In this document: in pieces, positions 32,231-41,120 of the stretch | Layout: each line of letters starts with the position of its first letter | Position numbering within the stretch: position 1 is the stretch's first letter | DNA from: SIG452 sp045638525 | GTDB taxonomy: Bacteria > Bacillota > Clostridia > UMGS1840 | Assembly (NCBI GenBank): GCA_045638525.1 | Contig: JAZUBQ010000008.1 | Span: forward strand, 58,296 to 122,295 | Reading direction: 5' to 3' | DNA: 64,000 bases | Notes under the pieces: model-generated | The model's input: the letters and a program-made list of their open reading frames with translations, nothing else | Databases searched by the model: none | Told to the model about the DNA's origin: nothing | Program-made: the position numbers and the translations under genes

Positions 32231-35200
32231 ATGAAACAACGAATTTTATCCTTGCTGTTGGCACTTTGTATGCTGATGACGGCAATGGCAACATTTCCCA
32301 TTACCGTAACGGCGGCAACCCAGGGAATGTATACCTATACGATTTCCGGCAATAAAGCAACCATTACCGCTTGCAGTAATACGGTTACCGGAAAACGTGT
32401 GATTCCATCCTTGTTGGGCGGAAAACAAGTGGTTGCCATTGGAGATTATGCATTTTACGGCTGTGCGGGGTTAACCTCCGTCACAATTCCCAATACAGTA
32501 ACCGGCATAGGAGAAGGCGCATTTTACGGTTGCACGGGGTTAACCTCCATCACAATTCCCAATAAAGTAACCACCATAGAGAAAGGTACATTTTACAATT
32601 GTTCCGGCTTAACCAACGTAACCATTCCGGACGGCGTCACCCGCATAGGGGATCATGCATTTGGCTATTGTTCCAGCTTAACCAACATAACCATCCCGGC
32701 TAGCATCACCACCATAGGGGAGTTTGCGTTTTACAATTGTTCCAGCTTAACCAACGTAACCATTCCGACCAGCGTCACCACCATAGGGGATTATGCGTTT
32801 CGTGATTGTTCCGGCTTAACCAACATAACCATTCCCAACAGCGTCACCACCATAGGGGAAGGTGCATTTGTATATTGTAACTTAACTGATGTAACCATCC
32901 CGGACAGCGTAACCACCGTAGGGGGTTATGCATTTTTCGGCTGTGACAGACTGACCAACTTAACCATAGGGAACAGCGTGACCGAGATAGGAGAGTATGC
33001 ATTGAAAGAATGCGACAACTTAACCGGTATTACGATCCCTGATAGTGTAACCATCATTGCAAACAGCGTATTTACCAATTGTAGAAGCCTGACTGAAATC
33101 AATGTTTCATCCGGGAATACTGCGTTTGCTTCCGTGGATGGCGTTCTGTTTGATAAGAATACAAAAAGAATGTTAAAATATCCCGAGGGAAAAACAAACA
33201 CCGCCTACATTGTTCCGGATGGGGTAACCACTATTGGAAGTGGTGCATTTGAGTATTGTGATAGCCTGACCAATGTAACTATTCCGACAAGTGTCACTAT
33301 CATTGAAAGTAGCGCATTATACGATTGCAGCAACTTAACCGATGTATATTATGACGGAACCGAAGAACAATGGAATTTGATTTCGATTGATTCCGGTAAT
33401 ACAGCGTTAACCAATGCTACCATTCATTATCAAAAATCAGCAACTCAATATGAATGCGGTGCGAATGTAACTGCTGTTTTGGACGATGAGGGTACCTTAA
33501 CCGTTCGCGGTACCGGTGCGATGTATGATTATTCAACTTCCGGAAATGTTCCTTGGTATAAGGAAAGAGGCAGTATTAAAAAAGTTGTGATTGAGAGCGG
33601 TGTCACCACCACCATATGGAGTTATGCATTTTACGATTGTGACAGCTTAACCAACGTAACCATAGGTAACGGTGTCACCACCATAGGGGATTCTGCATTT
33701 TACAGTTGTAACAGCTTAACTAACATCACCATAGGGAACAGCGTAACCGCAATAGGGAATGATGCATTTGCCAATTGTCAAAGCTTAACCAACGTAACCA
33801 TTCCGGATAGTGTCACCACCATAGGAGATTCTGCATTTTACTATTGTGACAGCTTAACCAACGTAATCATAGGGGATAGTGTAACCACCATAGGATGGGG
33901 TGCATTTTACGGTTGTGACAGCTTAACCGATGTAACGATAGGGGACAGCGTCACCACCATAGGGGAGCGTGCATTTTACGGTTGTCGCAGCTTAACCAAC
34001 GTAACCACAGGGGATGGTGTAACCACCATAGGGGGTTATGCATTTCGTTATTGTGACAGCTTAACTAACATAACCATTCCGGACAGCGTTACCACCATCG
34101 GAGCAGGTGCATTTAGAGATTGCGACAGCTTAACCGATGTAACGATAGGGGACAGCGTCACCACCATAGGGGAGCGCGCATTTTACGGTTGTCGCAGCTT
34201 AACTGATGTAACCATAGGGGATAGCGTAACCACCATAGGATGGGGTGCATTTGAGGATTGTGACAGCTTAACTAACATAACCATTCCGGACAGCGTTACT
34301 ACCATAGGGAATTATGTATTTTGCAATTGTTACAGCTTAACTGATGTAACCATTCCGGACAGCGTTACTACCATAGGGAATTATGCATTTTACTATTGTG
34401 AAAGCTTAACCAACGTAACCATTCCGGACAGCGTAACCACCATAGGGGATCGTGCATTTTGTATTTGTTACAGCTTAACTGATGTAACCATTTCGGACAG
34501 CGTTACCACCATCGGAGAAGGTGCATTTGCCAATTGTGAAAGCTTAACCAACATAACCATTCCGGACAGCGTTACCACCATAGGGGAATATGCATTTTAC
34601 GATTGTGACAGCTTAACCGACGTAACCATTCCGGACAGCGTTACCACCATCGGAGAAGGTGCATTTGAGGATTGTTACTACTTAACCGATGTATATTACA
34701 CCGGCACCAAAGAGCAATGGAATCGCATTTCGATTGGTTCGGATAATGCATGTTTAACCAATGCAAATATTCATTATAATTATGGGAAATATGAACCGAC
34801 AGGGGACATTGCGGTTATCATCCCCAATGACTCGGGGTATATGCCGGAAGCAATCAATACCATCACCATTAACGGAAAAGGAACGGCGTACGGACGGTTT
34901 CAGATTTTAAAATCCGACGGCAGTATCGCCAAACGGGTACGGGTACCGTATTCGGTGGATAGCGGCTTCCCACAGGCAGTTACCACCGATGACTACGGCT
35001 ACGCTACCGTTGCCATTGGAAATATTACCGAAAGCCGGGATTACACAGTAACCTTTTTTGGAAACGGGATTCAGAGCAAATCCGAAGTGATGCATGTTAC
35101 GGTAGAACCCTTACATTTTAAAAGCGGAGCAGAAGTCATTTTTGAAAAAGGAATTCAGCTGGGGATTGGCGTAGGAAGCGAATATGAAATAGGAGATTTG

Positions 35201-37714
35201 AAAGCTTCTGCAGGCATTTTTGGCTTGGATTTGGTCGGTACTTGTAAAAACACTTTTTCTTTTGATTATGAATACAAAAATCAGAAAAATGCCATTGAAC
35301 TGGTTTCCAAAAGTGATTACAGTGCCGCTTTGGAAGCAAAATTGGGATTATTTGCCGAAGCAGGCGAAAAGAATTTAGGAGGCATGGAAGTCGCTTTACC
35401 CAAAATCACCGGGGATGCCGGTGCAGGAATTATTTTTGGTGCCGGTTATGAAGATGAGGATTTTAATCCCAATGACCCCCAGGATATGGATAAATTATCC
35501 CGGTTTTTATTGCTTTCGGTTGCCGGAACTGCGGTTGGTAATGTCACTTCCTATATCATTGCACAAATGGTAGAGTCTCCGGTCAATACCTATCAGTTGG
35601 GAACCGTTTTCAAAGTGAACGGCGGAGTGAAAGCAATGGAAACCGAAGCCGGAGCACCCAATTTGAAATTTGGCGGAACCATTGGCGGATTTGACCGGTC
35701 TACGGTCTGGAGCAGCTTGGCTACCATGTATGAGGACGGTTCTTTGGATTATGCGGCATCTGTAGATAGCGGAAAAGGCGGAGAACTGTTTCAGGCAGGC
35801 TATAAAATAAAAGGGGGAAATGATTCTGCAGAGGCGGCCTTCGGAGCAGATTTTTATGACAATTTTGCCAAAGAAAGTCTGCAAGTAACGGCGGAAACCG
35901 ATCCGGATTTTAAATTGGAGAAGCTGTCAATTTCCTCGAAAAAGACACAAGAAACCTCCAAATTACATAAAACAACCAGCACTTCCACTGTCAATACGAT
36001 TACCTATGATGACCAGGCGGCGAAAGCAGTAGCAGCTTCTTATGATATGATAGACGATTTTACCAAAGGGGAAAAAGCGATTTTTAATAAAAAAGAGCTG
36101 TTTCAGGTATTGGATAAAATGTCCAATTCCAATCAAACAGGAACTTTTACCACCAAACAGCAGAAAGAAGAAGCTTTGTCGTTCCATTTACCCTTAAAAT
36201 TAGCGGGATTTGGTTTGGAATTTGGTGTGGAGGGTGCAGAATCCTATGATTATGTGTCCGAAAGCGGAATCTGGGAAAATGGTACTGCCTATATCCAGGC
36301 AAAGAATGATATCCAGACAGAAGTGGAAGCAAATACACTTACCTTTGATCGTATTTTGGGGTATGCAGAAGACAATATTGATGTGATTTTAAACAGCATT
36401 TTTGAAGCTGCCGTGGGTATGGCAGATGAAGCTCTGGCACACGGACAGGCAACCTTGCAAAAGATAGGGGATAAGGTTTCCGGCTTCGTTGCAAAAATTG
36501 TTTCGCCCAAGTCGAAAACCAAGGCTATGAGTATTTTAACCGTAGAGGATGAGACTGCACTGTTTTCTACCTCTTCTCTGGCAGTAACAGTCGGCGACCC
36601 GTATATCATCAGCGTGGAGGATGCAGACGGAAATGAGTTGACTGATTTTTCAGAGCATCCGATGCTTCTGACTTTGCAATATACTACCGAGCAGCTGACC
36701 AATGCAGGCGTTTCTGACCTTTCTACCTTATCCATCGTTCGTTGGGATGATGAAAAAGGGGTTTATGTCAACCAAGGCGGAACGTTGGATACCTTAAATG
36801 CTTGTGTAACCCTGGAAATTACCAAACCCGGACAGTATTTGCTGGCAGTCGATAATTGTCCGCCGGCAATTACACAGTTTACCGCAACCCAAGGGATGAA
36901 TCCTCAAATCCGTGCCATTGTCAGCGATATGAGTTCAATCAGCGAATTCCAATTTTCAATTGATGATACCATCCTTCTGGATCAGAGCAATTTTGAAGAA
37001 CACTATCGTCACGCTACCGGTGAATTCTATTATGAGACCGAGGGACTTCCTGCGGGGGAACATACTGCAACCATTTATGCAAAAGATTCTTTTGGAAATG
37101 AAATTACCGAAGCTGTTTGTTTCACGGTGGATACTTTGACTTCTGCGATTACCAATGTGACAGTAATCCCCGAAATCATTTCCGAAGAAGTAACTGTTTC
37201 AGCGGAAGTTTCCGATGCAAATCTGGTGCTTTTAAATGCGGAAGTAACCGATGCTTACGGAGAAACTGTGCAATATTCTGTGGATATGACAGAAGAAAAC
37301 GGTGTTTACAGTGCCAATTTGCCTGACATTGAGAACGGCTCTTTGGTAGCAGTTTGGGTATCTGCTTGCACTCCGTCCGGAAACAGCAGTGCCAGCGAGA
37401 AACAACAGGCGATTGTGATGAAGTCAACCGAATCGGAACCTGTGATTGTCATTACCAATGTTTCTGATAACAAGGTGCATGTGAAATGTGCAGGATTTGA
37501 CAGTTCAAAAAATCAAACCATATATCTTGGTTTGTATAGCGCAAACGGAAAGCTGTTGCAAATTCAATCGGCAAAACCGGACGAAGACGTGATTTTTAGC
37601 GACGTTTCCAGTAGTGGATATGTCCGTGCGTTTATATGGGAAAATACTGATCCGGTTTGTAAAGCAACCAAACCGATATTGTTTGTTCCGGATACAGAAA
37701 CGGAAAATGATTGA
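32231..37714 (+). CDS. Giant secreted BspA-type LRR protein with large unknown domain (1827 aa)
   Basis: The longest gene in the window. A signal peptide (residues 1-29) is followed by a first block of 23-residue LRR_5 repeats (about 45-400), then one CG/GTLTVRGTGAMYDY...PWY module (410-460) and a second LRR block (460-830). An Ig-like segment (855-965) and a region of about 450 residues (965-1430) that I do not recognise come next; the latter is rich in Gly, Ala and alternating patterns such as GIQLGIGVGSEYEIG and GDAGAGIIFGAGYE. Two or three Ig/Fn-like domains and a final VRAFIWENTDPV domain end it. No LPxTG or membrane anchor is seen. GGGAGG precedes the ATG. A surface adhesin or interaction protein is inferred. 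Confidence 0.9.
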   Translation: MKQRILSLLLALCMLMTAMATFPITVTAATQGMYTYTISGNKATITACSNTVTGKRVIPSLLGGKQVVAIGDYAFYGCAGLTSVTIPNTVTGIGEGAFYGCTGLTSITIPNKVTTIEKGTFYNCSGLTNVTIPDGVTRIGDHAFGYCSSLTNITIPASITTIGEFAFYNCSSLTNVTIPTSVTTIGDYAFRDCSGLTNITIPNSVTTIGEGAFVYCNLTDVTIPDSVTTVGGYAFFGCDRLTNLTIGNSVTEIGEYALKECDNLTGITIPDSVTIIANSVFTNCRSLTEINVSSGNTAFASVDGVLFDKNTKRMLKYPEGKTNTAYIVPDGVTTIGSGAFEYCDSLTNVTIPTSVTIIESSALYDCSNLTDVYYDGTEEQWNLISIDSGNTALTNATIHYQKSATQYECGANVTAVLDDEGTLTVRGTGAMYDYSTSGNVPWYKERGSIKKVVIESGVTTTIWSYAFYDCDSLTNVTIGNGVTTIGDSAFYSCNSLTNITIGNSVTAIGNDAFANCQSLTNVTIPDSVTTIGDSAFYYCDSLTNVIIGDSVTTIGWGAFYGCDSLTDVTIGDSVTTIGERAFYGCRSLTNVTTGDGVTTIGGYAFRYCDSLTNITIPDSVTTIGAGAFRDCDSLTDVTIGDSVTTIGERAFYGCRSLTDVTIGDSVTTIGWGAFEDCDSLTNITIPDSVTTIGNYVFCNCYSLTDVTIPDSVTTIGNYAFYYCESLTNVTIPDSVTTIGDRAFCICYSLTDVTISDSVTTIGEGAFANCESLTNITIPDSVTTIGEYAFYDCDSLTDVTIPDSVTTIGEGAFEDCYYLTDVYYTGTKEQWNRISIGSDNACLTNANIHYNYGKYEPTGDIAVIIPNDSGYMPEAINTITINGKGTAYGRFQILKSDGSIAKRVRVPYSVDSGFPQAVTTDDYGYATVAIGNITESRDYTVTFFGNGIQSKSEVMHVTVEPLHFKSGAEVIFEKGIQLGIGVGSEYEIGDLKASAGIFGLDLVGTCKNTFSFDYEYKNQKNAIELVSKSDYSAALEAKLGLFAEAGEKNLGGMEVALPKITGDAGAGIIFGAGYEDEDFNPNDPQDMDKLSRFLLLSVAGTAVGNVTSYIIAQMVESPVNTYQLGTVFKVNGGVKAMETEAGAPNLKFGGTIGGFDRSTVWSSLATMYEDGSLDYAASVDSGKGGELFQAGYKIKGGNDSAEAAFGADFYDNFAKESLQVTAETDPDFKLEKLSISSKKTQETSKLHKTTSTSTVNTITYDDQAAKAVAASYDMIDDFTKGEKAIFNKKELFQVLDKMSNSNQTGTFTTKQQKEEALSFHLPLKLAGFGLEFGVEGAESYDYVSESGIWENGTAYIQAKNDIQTEVEANTLTFDRILGYAEDNIDVILNSIFEAAVGMADEALAHGQATLQKIGDKVSGFVAKIVSPKSKTKAMSILTVEDETALFSTSSLAVTVGDPYIISVEDADGNELTDFSEHPMLLTLQYTTEQLTNAGVSDLSTLSIVRWDDEKGVYVNQGGTLDTLNACVTLEITKPGQYLLAVDNCPPAITQFTATQGMNPQIRAIVSDMSSISEFQFSIDDTILLDQSNFEEHYRHATGEFYYETEGLPAGEHTATIYAKDSFGNEITEAVCFTVDTLTSAITNVTVIPEIISEEVTVSAEVSDANLVLLNAEVTDAYGETVQYSVDMTEENGVYSANLPDIENGSLVAVWVSACTPSGNSSASEKQQAIVMKSTESEPVIVITNVSDNKVHVKCAGFDSSKNQTIYLGLYSANGKLLQIQSAKPDEDVIFSDVSSSGYVRAFIWENTDPVCKATKPILFVPDTETEND
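33600..34690 (+). repeat. Tandem 69-bp repeats encoding LRR units
   Basis: Within the second BspA-type gene, about 16 consecutive 69-base units encode the 23-residue pattern NVTIPDSVTTIG..AF..CDSLT. Many are almost identical at DNA level (for example CATTCCGGACAGCGTTACCA recurs), so copy number should vary by slippage or recombination. Confidence 0.9.
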
Positions 37715-37740
37715 GTTAGAGGCATTTTCGGTTTTAAGCT

Positions 37741-37772
37741 CCTGCGGGGACAGAAAAATCTGTCCCTGCAGG
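37741..37772 (+). other. Strong GC-rich hairpin after the BspA-type gene
   Basis: CCTGCGGGGACAGA pairs with TCTGTCCCTGCAGG around 4 bases. There is no T run, so it is not a standard intrinsic terminator, but it may stabilise or end the transcript. Confidence 0.6.
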
Positions 37773-37843
37773 GAATATATTATATATAATAGTATACAAT
37801 GTTGGCGAATTTTTGAAGAAAAGAAAAAAATTGAAAAAAACTA

Positions 37844-37872
37844 TTGACAAAAAGAGACGAATCTGTTATACT
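37844..37872 (+). promoter_or_regulatory. Sigma-A promoter for rpmG-secE-nusG
   Basis: TTGACA, 17 bases, TATACT; the leader to rpmG is about 120 bases. Confidence 0.8.
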
Positions 37873-37876
37873 AAGC

Positions 37877-37906
37877 AATGCCCTAAGTTTAGGCGTTATT
37901 TTTTTG
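37877..37906 (+). terminator. Terminator-like hairpin in the rpmG leader (possible attenuator)
   Basis: AATGCC pairs with GGCGTT around a 9-base loop and is followed by ATTTTTTT, only a few bases after the predicted transcription start and before the first gene. Its position suggests transcription attenuation of the operon, but the stem is short. Confidence 0.5.
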
Positions 37907-37996
37907 TGCAAAAAAACAGTTTGCATTGGAGTAATGCCTTTGGGGAAATGAAATCGTAAAACAATCAATTTTATATTATTGGCGGAGGTGTGTAAG

Positions 37997-38146
37997 ATGA
38001 GAGTAAAAATTACTTTAGCTTGTACCGAATGTAAACAGAGAAACTATGACACTATGAAAAACAAGAAAAACGATCCCGAAAGATTGGAAATGAACAAGTA
38101 TTGCAGATTCTGCAGAAAACATACTCTGCATAAAGAAACCAAATAA
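37997..38146 (+). CDS. rpmG: 50S ribosomal protein L33
   Basis: A 49-residue ribosomal protein, MRVKITLACTECKQRNYDTM at the start, with both CxxC pairs (CTEC and CRFC), so it is the zinc-binding form of L33. It is too short for routine ORF filters. AGGTG precedes the ATG. As in Bacillus, it heads the secE-nusG-rplKAJL region. Confidence 0.97.
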   Translation: MRVKITLACTECKQRNYDTMKNKKNDPERLEMNKYCRFCRKHTLHKETK

Positions 38147-38231
38147 TTGTTTTAGTTTCTGATTTTAGTCATCGCTTGGCGATGGAAGAAAGAGCGTTTT
38201 TTAAATGCTTTTGGAAAGGAATGAATGAATC

Positions 38232-38429
38232 ATGGCTGAAAAGAAAGAAAATGCTGTTGTAAAATATTTCAAGGGCGTTAAATCTGAATTTAAAAAAGTT
38301 ACCTGGCCGTCATTCAAACAGATTGTAAATAATACTACCACCGTTATCGTATCCGTAATTGCGGTTGGTTTGTTTATTTTTCTGTTAGATACTGCTTTTG
38401 GAGCACTTCTGAATCAGTTTATTAAGTAA
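38232..38429 (+). CDS. secE: Preprotein translocase subunit SecE
   Basis: A 65-residue single-span subunit that clamps SecY in the translocase. The amphipathic helix FKGVKSEFKKVTWPSFKQI (residues 13-31) with the conserved KKVTWPS is followed by one membrane segment (36-57). It lies between rpmG and nusG, its standard place. A small hairpin (CATCGC/GCGATG) lies in the gap before it. Confidence 0.96.
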   Translation: MAEKKENAVVKYFKGVKSEFKKVTWPSFKQIVNNTTTVIVSVIAVGLFIFLLDTAFGALLNQFIK

Positions 38430-38448
38430 GGGAGGCGACTACAGTTTT

Positions 38449-38967
38449 ATGGAAACTGCAAAATGGTATGTCGTCCACACTTTTTCCGGTTATGAAAACA
38501 AAGTAAAAACCAATTTGGAAAAAATGGTTGAAAACAGAGGTCTGCAACATAACATTGTGGAAATCAAACTGCCGGAAGAAGAAGTAGTTGAAATAAAAGA
38601 TGATCAGAAAAAAGTAACCAAGCGTAAAAAATTCCCCGGTTATTTATTCTTAAAAATGACTATGGACAATGACACTTGGTATATCGTAAGAAATACCAGA
38701 GGTGTAACAGGGTTCGTTGGTCCGGGATCCAAACCGGTTCCGCTTACTGAAGAAGAAATCATCAGCATGGAACTGGAAAAGAGAGTTATCGAGTTGGATT
38801 TCGAGGTTGGCGACGATGTTCGTATTACCGAAGGTTCTTTCGAAGGATTCATCGGCGTGGTACAGTCTATCAATATGGCAGAAGAAAAATTCACTGTATT
38901 GGTATCTATGCTGGGTCGTGAAACTCCGGTAGAATTTGAATTCGGACAGGCCGAAAAGGTCGAATAA
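38449..38967 (+). CDS. nusG: Transcription termination/antitermination factor NusG
   Basis: A 172-residue elongation factor that binds RNA polymerase through its NGN domain (AKWYVVHTFSGYENKVKTNL at the start; RNTRGVTGFVGPGSKPVPL near residues 85-103). The C-terminal KOW domain (VGDDVRITEGSFEGFIGVVQ, near 122) contacts NusE/S10 or other partners. It has a normal length and position. Confidence 0.97.
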   Translation: METAKWYVVHTFSGYENKVKTNLEKMVENRGLQHNIVEIKLPEEEVVEIKDDQKKVTKRKKFPGYLFLKMTMDNDTWYIVRNTRGVTGFVGPGSKPVPLTEEEIISMELEKRVIELDFEVGDDVRITEGSFEGFIGVVQSINMAEEKFTVLVSMLGRETPVEFEFGQAEKVE

Positions 38968-39028
38968 TTACATCAGAATAAGCGCAATTTTTGCACTTAG
39001 ATAACAGCAAGGCATCAGGTTGCTTTGC

Positions 39029-39081
39029 GTGGGAGGGTTGAAAAATCATTGTGGATTTTTCGGATCCCGCATCATTACCAC
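39029..39081 (+). promoter_or_regulatory. Leader element before rplK (possible L1-binding site)
   Basis: GTGGGAGGG at one end and ACCAC at the other enclose a hairpin (GAAAAATC.../...GATTTTTC-like pairing). The same GTGGGAG...ACCAC frame occurs before rplA, suggesting a shared autoregulatory site, as known for L1 on the rplK-rplA mRNA. Confidence 0.5.
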
Positions 39082-39108
39082 ATTTTTTCTTAATAGGAGG
39101 TGTTCTTT

Positions 39109-39534
39109 ATGGCACAGAAGGTTGTAGGCTTTATTAAACTTCAGATTGAAGCAGGTAAGGCAACACCCGCACCGCCGGTTGGTCCCGCATTAGGTCAGCA
39201 CGGTGTAAACATTATGCAATTCACAAAAGAATTTAACGAAAGAACTAAGAACGATATGGGGTTAATCATCCCTGTAGTTATTACTGTATATGCAGACCGT
39301 TCTTTCTCTTTTGTTACCAAAACTCCGCCGGCAGCAGTACTGTTGAAAAAAGCTTGTAAAATCGAAAGCGGTTCCGGTGTACCTAACAAAACTAAGGTAG
39401 CTACCGTTTCCAAAGCTGATTTACAGAAAATTGCGGAACAGAAAATGCCTGACTTAAACGCTGGTTCCATTGAAGCGGCTATGAGCATGATCGCAGGTAC
39501 TGCCCGCAGTATGGGTATCACTGTAGAAGAATAA
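39109..39534 (+). CDS. rplK: 50S ribosomal protein L11
   Basis: A 141-residue protein of the GTPase-associated centre. Proline-rich GKATPAPPVGPALGQHGVNI (residues 17-36) and the C-terminal rRNA-binding domain ending AGTARSMGI are typical. The start MAQKVVGF follows TAGGAGG; a start three codons earlier is not supported. Confidence 0.98.
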   Translation: MAQKVVGFIKLQIEAGKATPAPPVGPALGQHGVNIMQFTKEFNERTKNDMGLIIPVVITVYADRSFSFVTKTPPAAVLLKKACKIESGSGVPNKTKVATVSKADLQKIAEQKMPDLNAGSIEAAMSMIAGTARSMGITVEE

Positions 39535-39555
39535 TTCACAGGATTCATACGAAAC

Positions 39556-39620
39556 GTGGGAGAGATTTTATAATCTCGCAAACTCGGATTTTTAAAAATC
39601 CGGACTTTCAAATTAACCAC
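39556..39620 (+). promoter_or_regulatory. Leader element between rplK and rplA
   Basis: Begins GTGGGAGAG and ends ACCAC, with two hairpins inside (AGATTTTATAATCT and CGGATTTTTAAAAATCCG). It mirrors the element before rplK. Confidence 0.45.
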
Positions 39621-39633
39621 AGGAGGATAAATT

Positions 39634-40329
39634 ATGTTTAGAGGTAAAAAATATCAGGACGCTGCGAAACTGATTGACAGAACCAAGCTGTATGATTCTC
39701 AGGAAGCTATGGAACTGGTTTGCAAAGCAGCAAAAGCTAAGTTCGACGAAACCGTTGAACTGCACGTAAAATTGGGTGTAGACTCCAGACACGCTGACCA
39801 GCAGGTTAGAGGTGCGGTTATTCTGCCCCACGGTACCGGTAAAACTGTTAGAGTTTTAGTATTTGCAAAAGGCGATAAATTAGCAGAAGCAGAAGCTGCA
39901 GGTGCTGATTACGCAGGTGCAGATGAACTGGTTACCAAAATCCAGGGTGAAAACTGGTTTGAATTCGACGTTGTTGTTGCAACTCCCGATATGATGGGCG
40001 TTGTTGGTAGATTAGGTAAAGTATTAGGTCCCAAAGGCTTAATGCCCAACCCGAAAGCCGGCACTGTTACCATGGATGTTGCAAAAGCAATCGCTGACAT
40101 CAAGAGCGGTAAAATTGAATACCGTCTGGATAAAACCAACATCATCCACTGTCCCATCGGAAAAGTTTCCTTTGGTGCAGAAAAACTGCTGGAAAACTTC
40201 AACGCTTTAATGGGCGCTGTAATCAAAGCGAAACCGGCAGCTGCAAAAGGTCAGTATTTAAGAAGCGTTTCTGTTGCTTCTACCATGGGCCCCGGTGTAA
40301 AAATCAACCAGTCCAAATTAACTGACTAA
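39634..40329 (+). CDS. rplA: 50S ribosomal protein L1
   Basis: A 231-residue protein of the L1 stalk, controlling release of deacylated tRNA. Family segments KAAKAKFDETVELHVKLGVD, VGRLGKVLGPKGLMPNPKAGT and the end STMGPGVKINQSKL are present. A consensus AGGAGG precedes it. It may also repress its own mRNA. Confidence 0.98.
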   Translation: MFRGKKYQDAAKLIDRTKLYDSQEAMELVCKAAKAKFDETVELHVKLGVDSRHADQQVRGAVILPHGTGKTVRVLVFAKGDKLAEAEAAGADYAGADELVTKIQGENWFEFDVVVATPDMMGVVGRLGKVLGPKGLMPNPKAGTVTMDVAKAIADIKSGKIEYRLDKTNIIHCPIGKVSFGAEKLLENFNALMGAVIKAKPAAAKGQYLRSVSVASTMGPGVKINQSKLTD

Positions 40330-40356
40330 TTCTTTTAAAAAAATATAAAAAAATCC

Positions 40357-40385
40357 TTGACAAAACCATAGTTGTGTGGTAAAAT
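40357..40385 (+). promoter_or_regulatory. Sigma-A promoter for rplJ-rplL
   Basis: TTGACA, 17 bases, TAAAAT, in the gap after rplA. Confidence 0.75.
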
Positions 40386-40391
40386 AGTTAA

Positions 40392-40455
40392 GGTTTGTTC
40401 CAAAGACAATAGGTGGTTGTGTTACAACCTTAAAATTTTGCCTATCGAGGAAGAC
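40392..40455 (+). promoter_or_regulatory. Ribosomal L10 leader
   Basis: The string CAAAGACAATAGGTGG, the hairpin GTTGTGTTACAAC, CCTTAAAATTTTGCC and TATCGAGGAAG follow the consensus of the L10 leader RNA, which the L10-L12 complex binds to repress rplJL. AGGTGG-side and CCTATC-side bases can pair. Confidence 0.75.
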
Positions 40456-40489
40456 ATAAAAATTTGTTATTATTAACGTGTTTTTTCTG

Positions 40490-40529
40490 ACTGTCCTCAT
40501 TTTGTCTTTGTGAGGACAGTTATTTTTTT
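40490..40529 (+). terminator. Terminator hairpin inside the rplJ leader (attenuator)
   Basis: ACTGTCCTCA pairs with TGAGGACAGT, then ATTTTTTT, located between the L10 leader and the rplJ ribosome site. Together they suggest L10-dependent premature termination. Confidence 0.75.
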
Positions 40530-40551
40530 GGTAGATGGAGGTGTATGTAAA

Positions 40552-41058
40552 ATGCCAAGTAACAAAGTGTTAAAAGCAAAACAGCAGGTTGTTGTTGAAT
40601 TATCTGAAAAAATGGCAAGAGCTAACTCCGGTGTTTTAGTAAACTACTGTGGTATCACTGTAGAAGAAGATACTGCTCTGCGTAAACAGATGAGAGAAGC
40701 AAACGTTGAATACAGCGTTGTGAAAAACACCTTATTAAACTTTGCTGTGAAAGATACCGAATTATCCGGTCTGTGCCCCTACTTAGAAGGCCCCACCGCA
40801 TTAGCAATCGGTACCGATGATCCGATCGCTCCGATTCGTATCGTTAGCGAATTCATCGAAAAGAACAAAAAATTAGAAATCAAAACCGGTTTCTTCGAAG
40901 GCAGAATGTTAGAACAGGCTGAAATCGAAAAAATCGCAAAATTACCTTCCAAAGAAACCTTACTGGCAAGAGCATTTGGTGGCTTGAAAGCTCCCATCAC
41001 TGCATTTGCAAGAGTTATCAATCAGATCAAAGAACAAAAAGAAGAACAGGGCGCTTAA
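40552..41058 (+). CDS. rplJ: 50S ribosomal protein L10
   Basis: A 168-residue base of the L12 stalk. MPSNKVLKAKQQVVVELSEK opens the protein, the rRNA-binding half includes YSVVKNTLLNFAV, and the C-terminal helix that holds L7/L12 dimers follows. The start was chosen for its GGAGG site; the earlier in-frame start lies within the leader terminator. Confidence 0.97.
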   Translation: MPSNKVLKAKQQVVVELSEKMARANSGVLVNYCGITVEEDTALRKQMREANVEYSVVKNTLLNFAVKDTELSGLCPYLEGPTALAIGTDDPIAPIRIVSEFIEKNKKLEIKTGFFEGRMLEQAEIEKIAKLPSKETLLARAFGGLKAPITAFARVINQIKEQKEEQGA

Positions 41059-41120
41059 TTGTTGCCTGATTTCTATCTAAAAATAGGTGCGAAATCGCAC
41101 AGAAAATGGAGGAATTAAAA

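Noticed and set aside
33600..34690. Regular repeats resembling a CRISPR array
   Set aside because: The 69-base units are translated in frame as LRR repeats; there are no unique spacers and no cas genes.
39195..39620. Long antisense frames over ribosomal protein genes (also 41027-41503)
   Set aside because: They are shadows of highly biased codon use in rplK and rplL; no promoter or ribosome site supports them.
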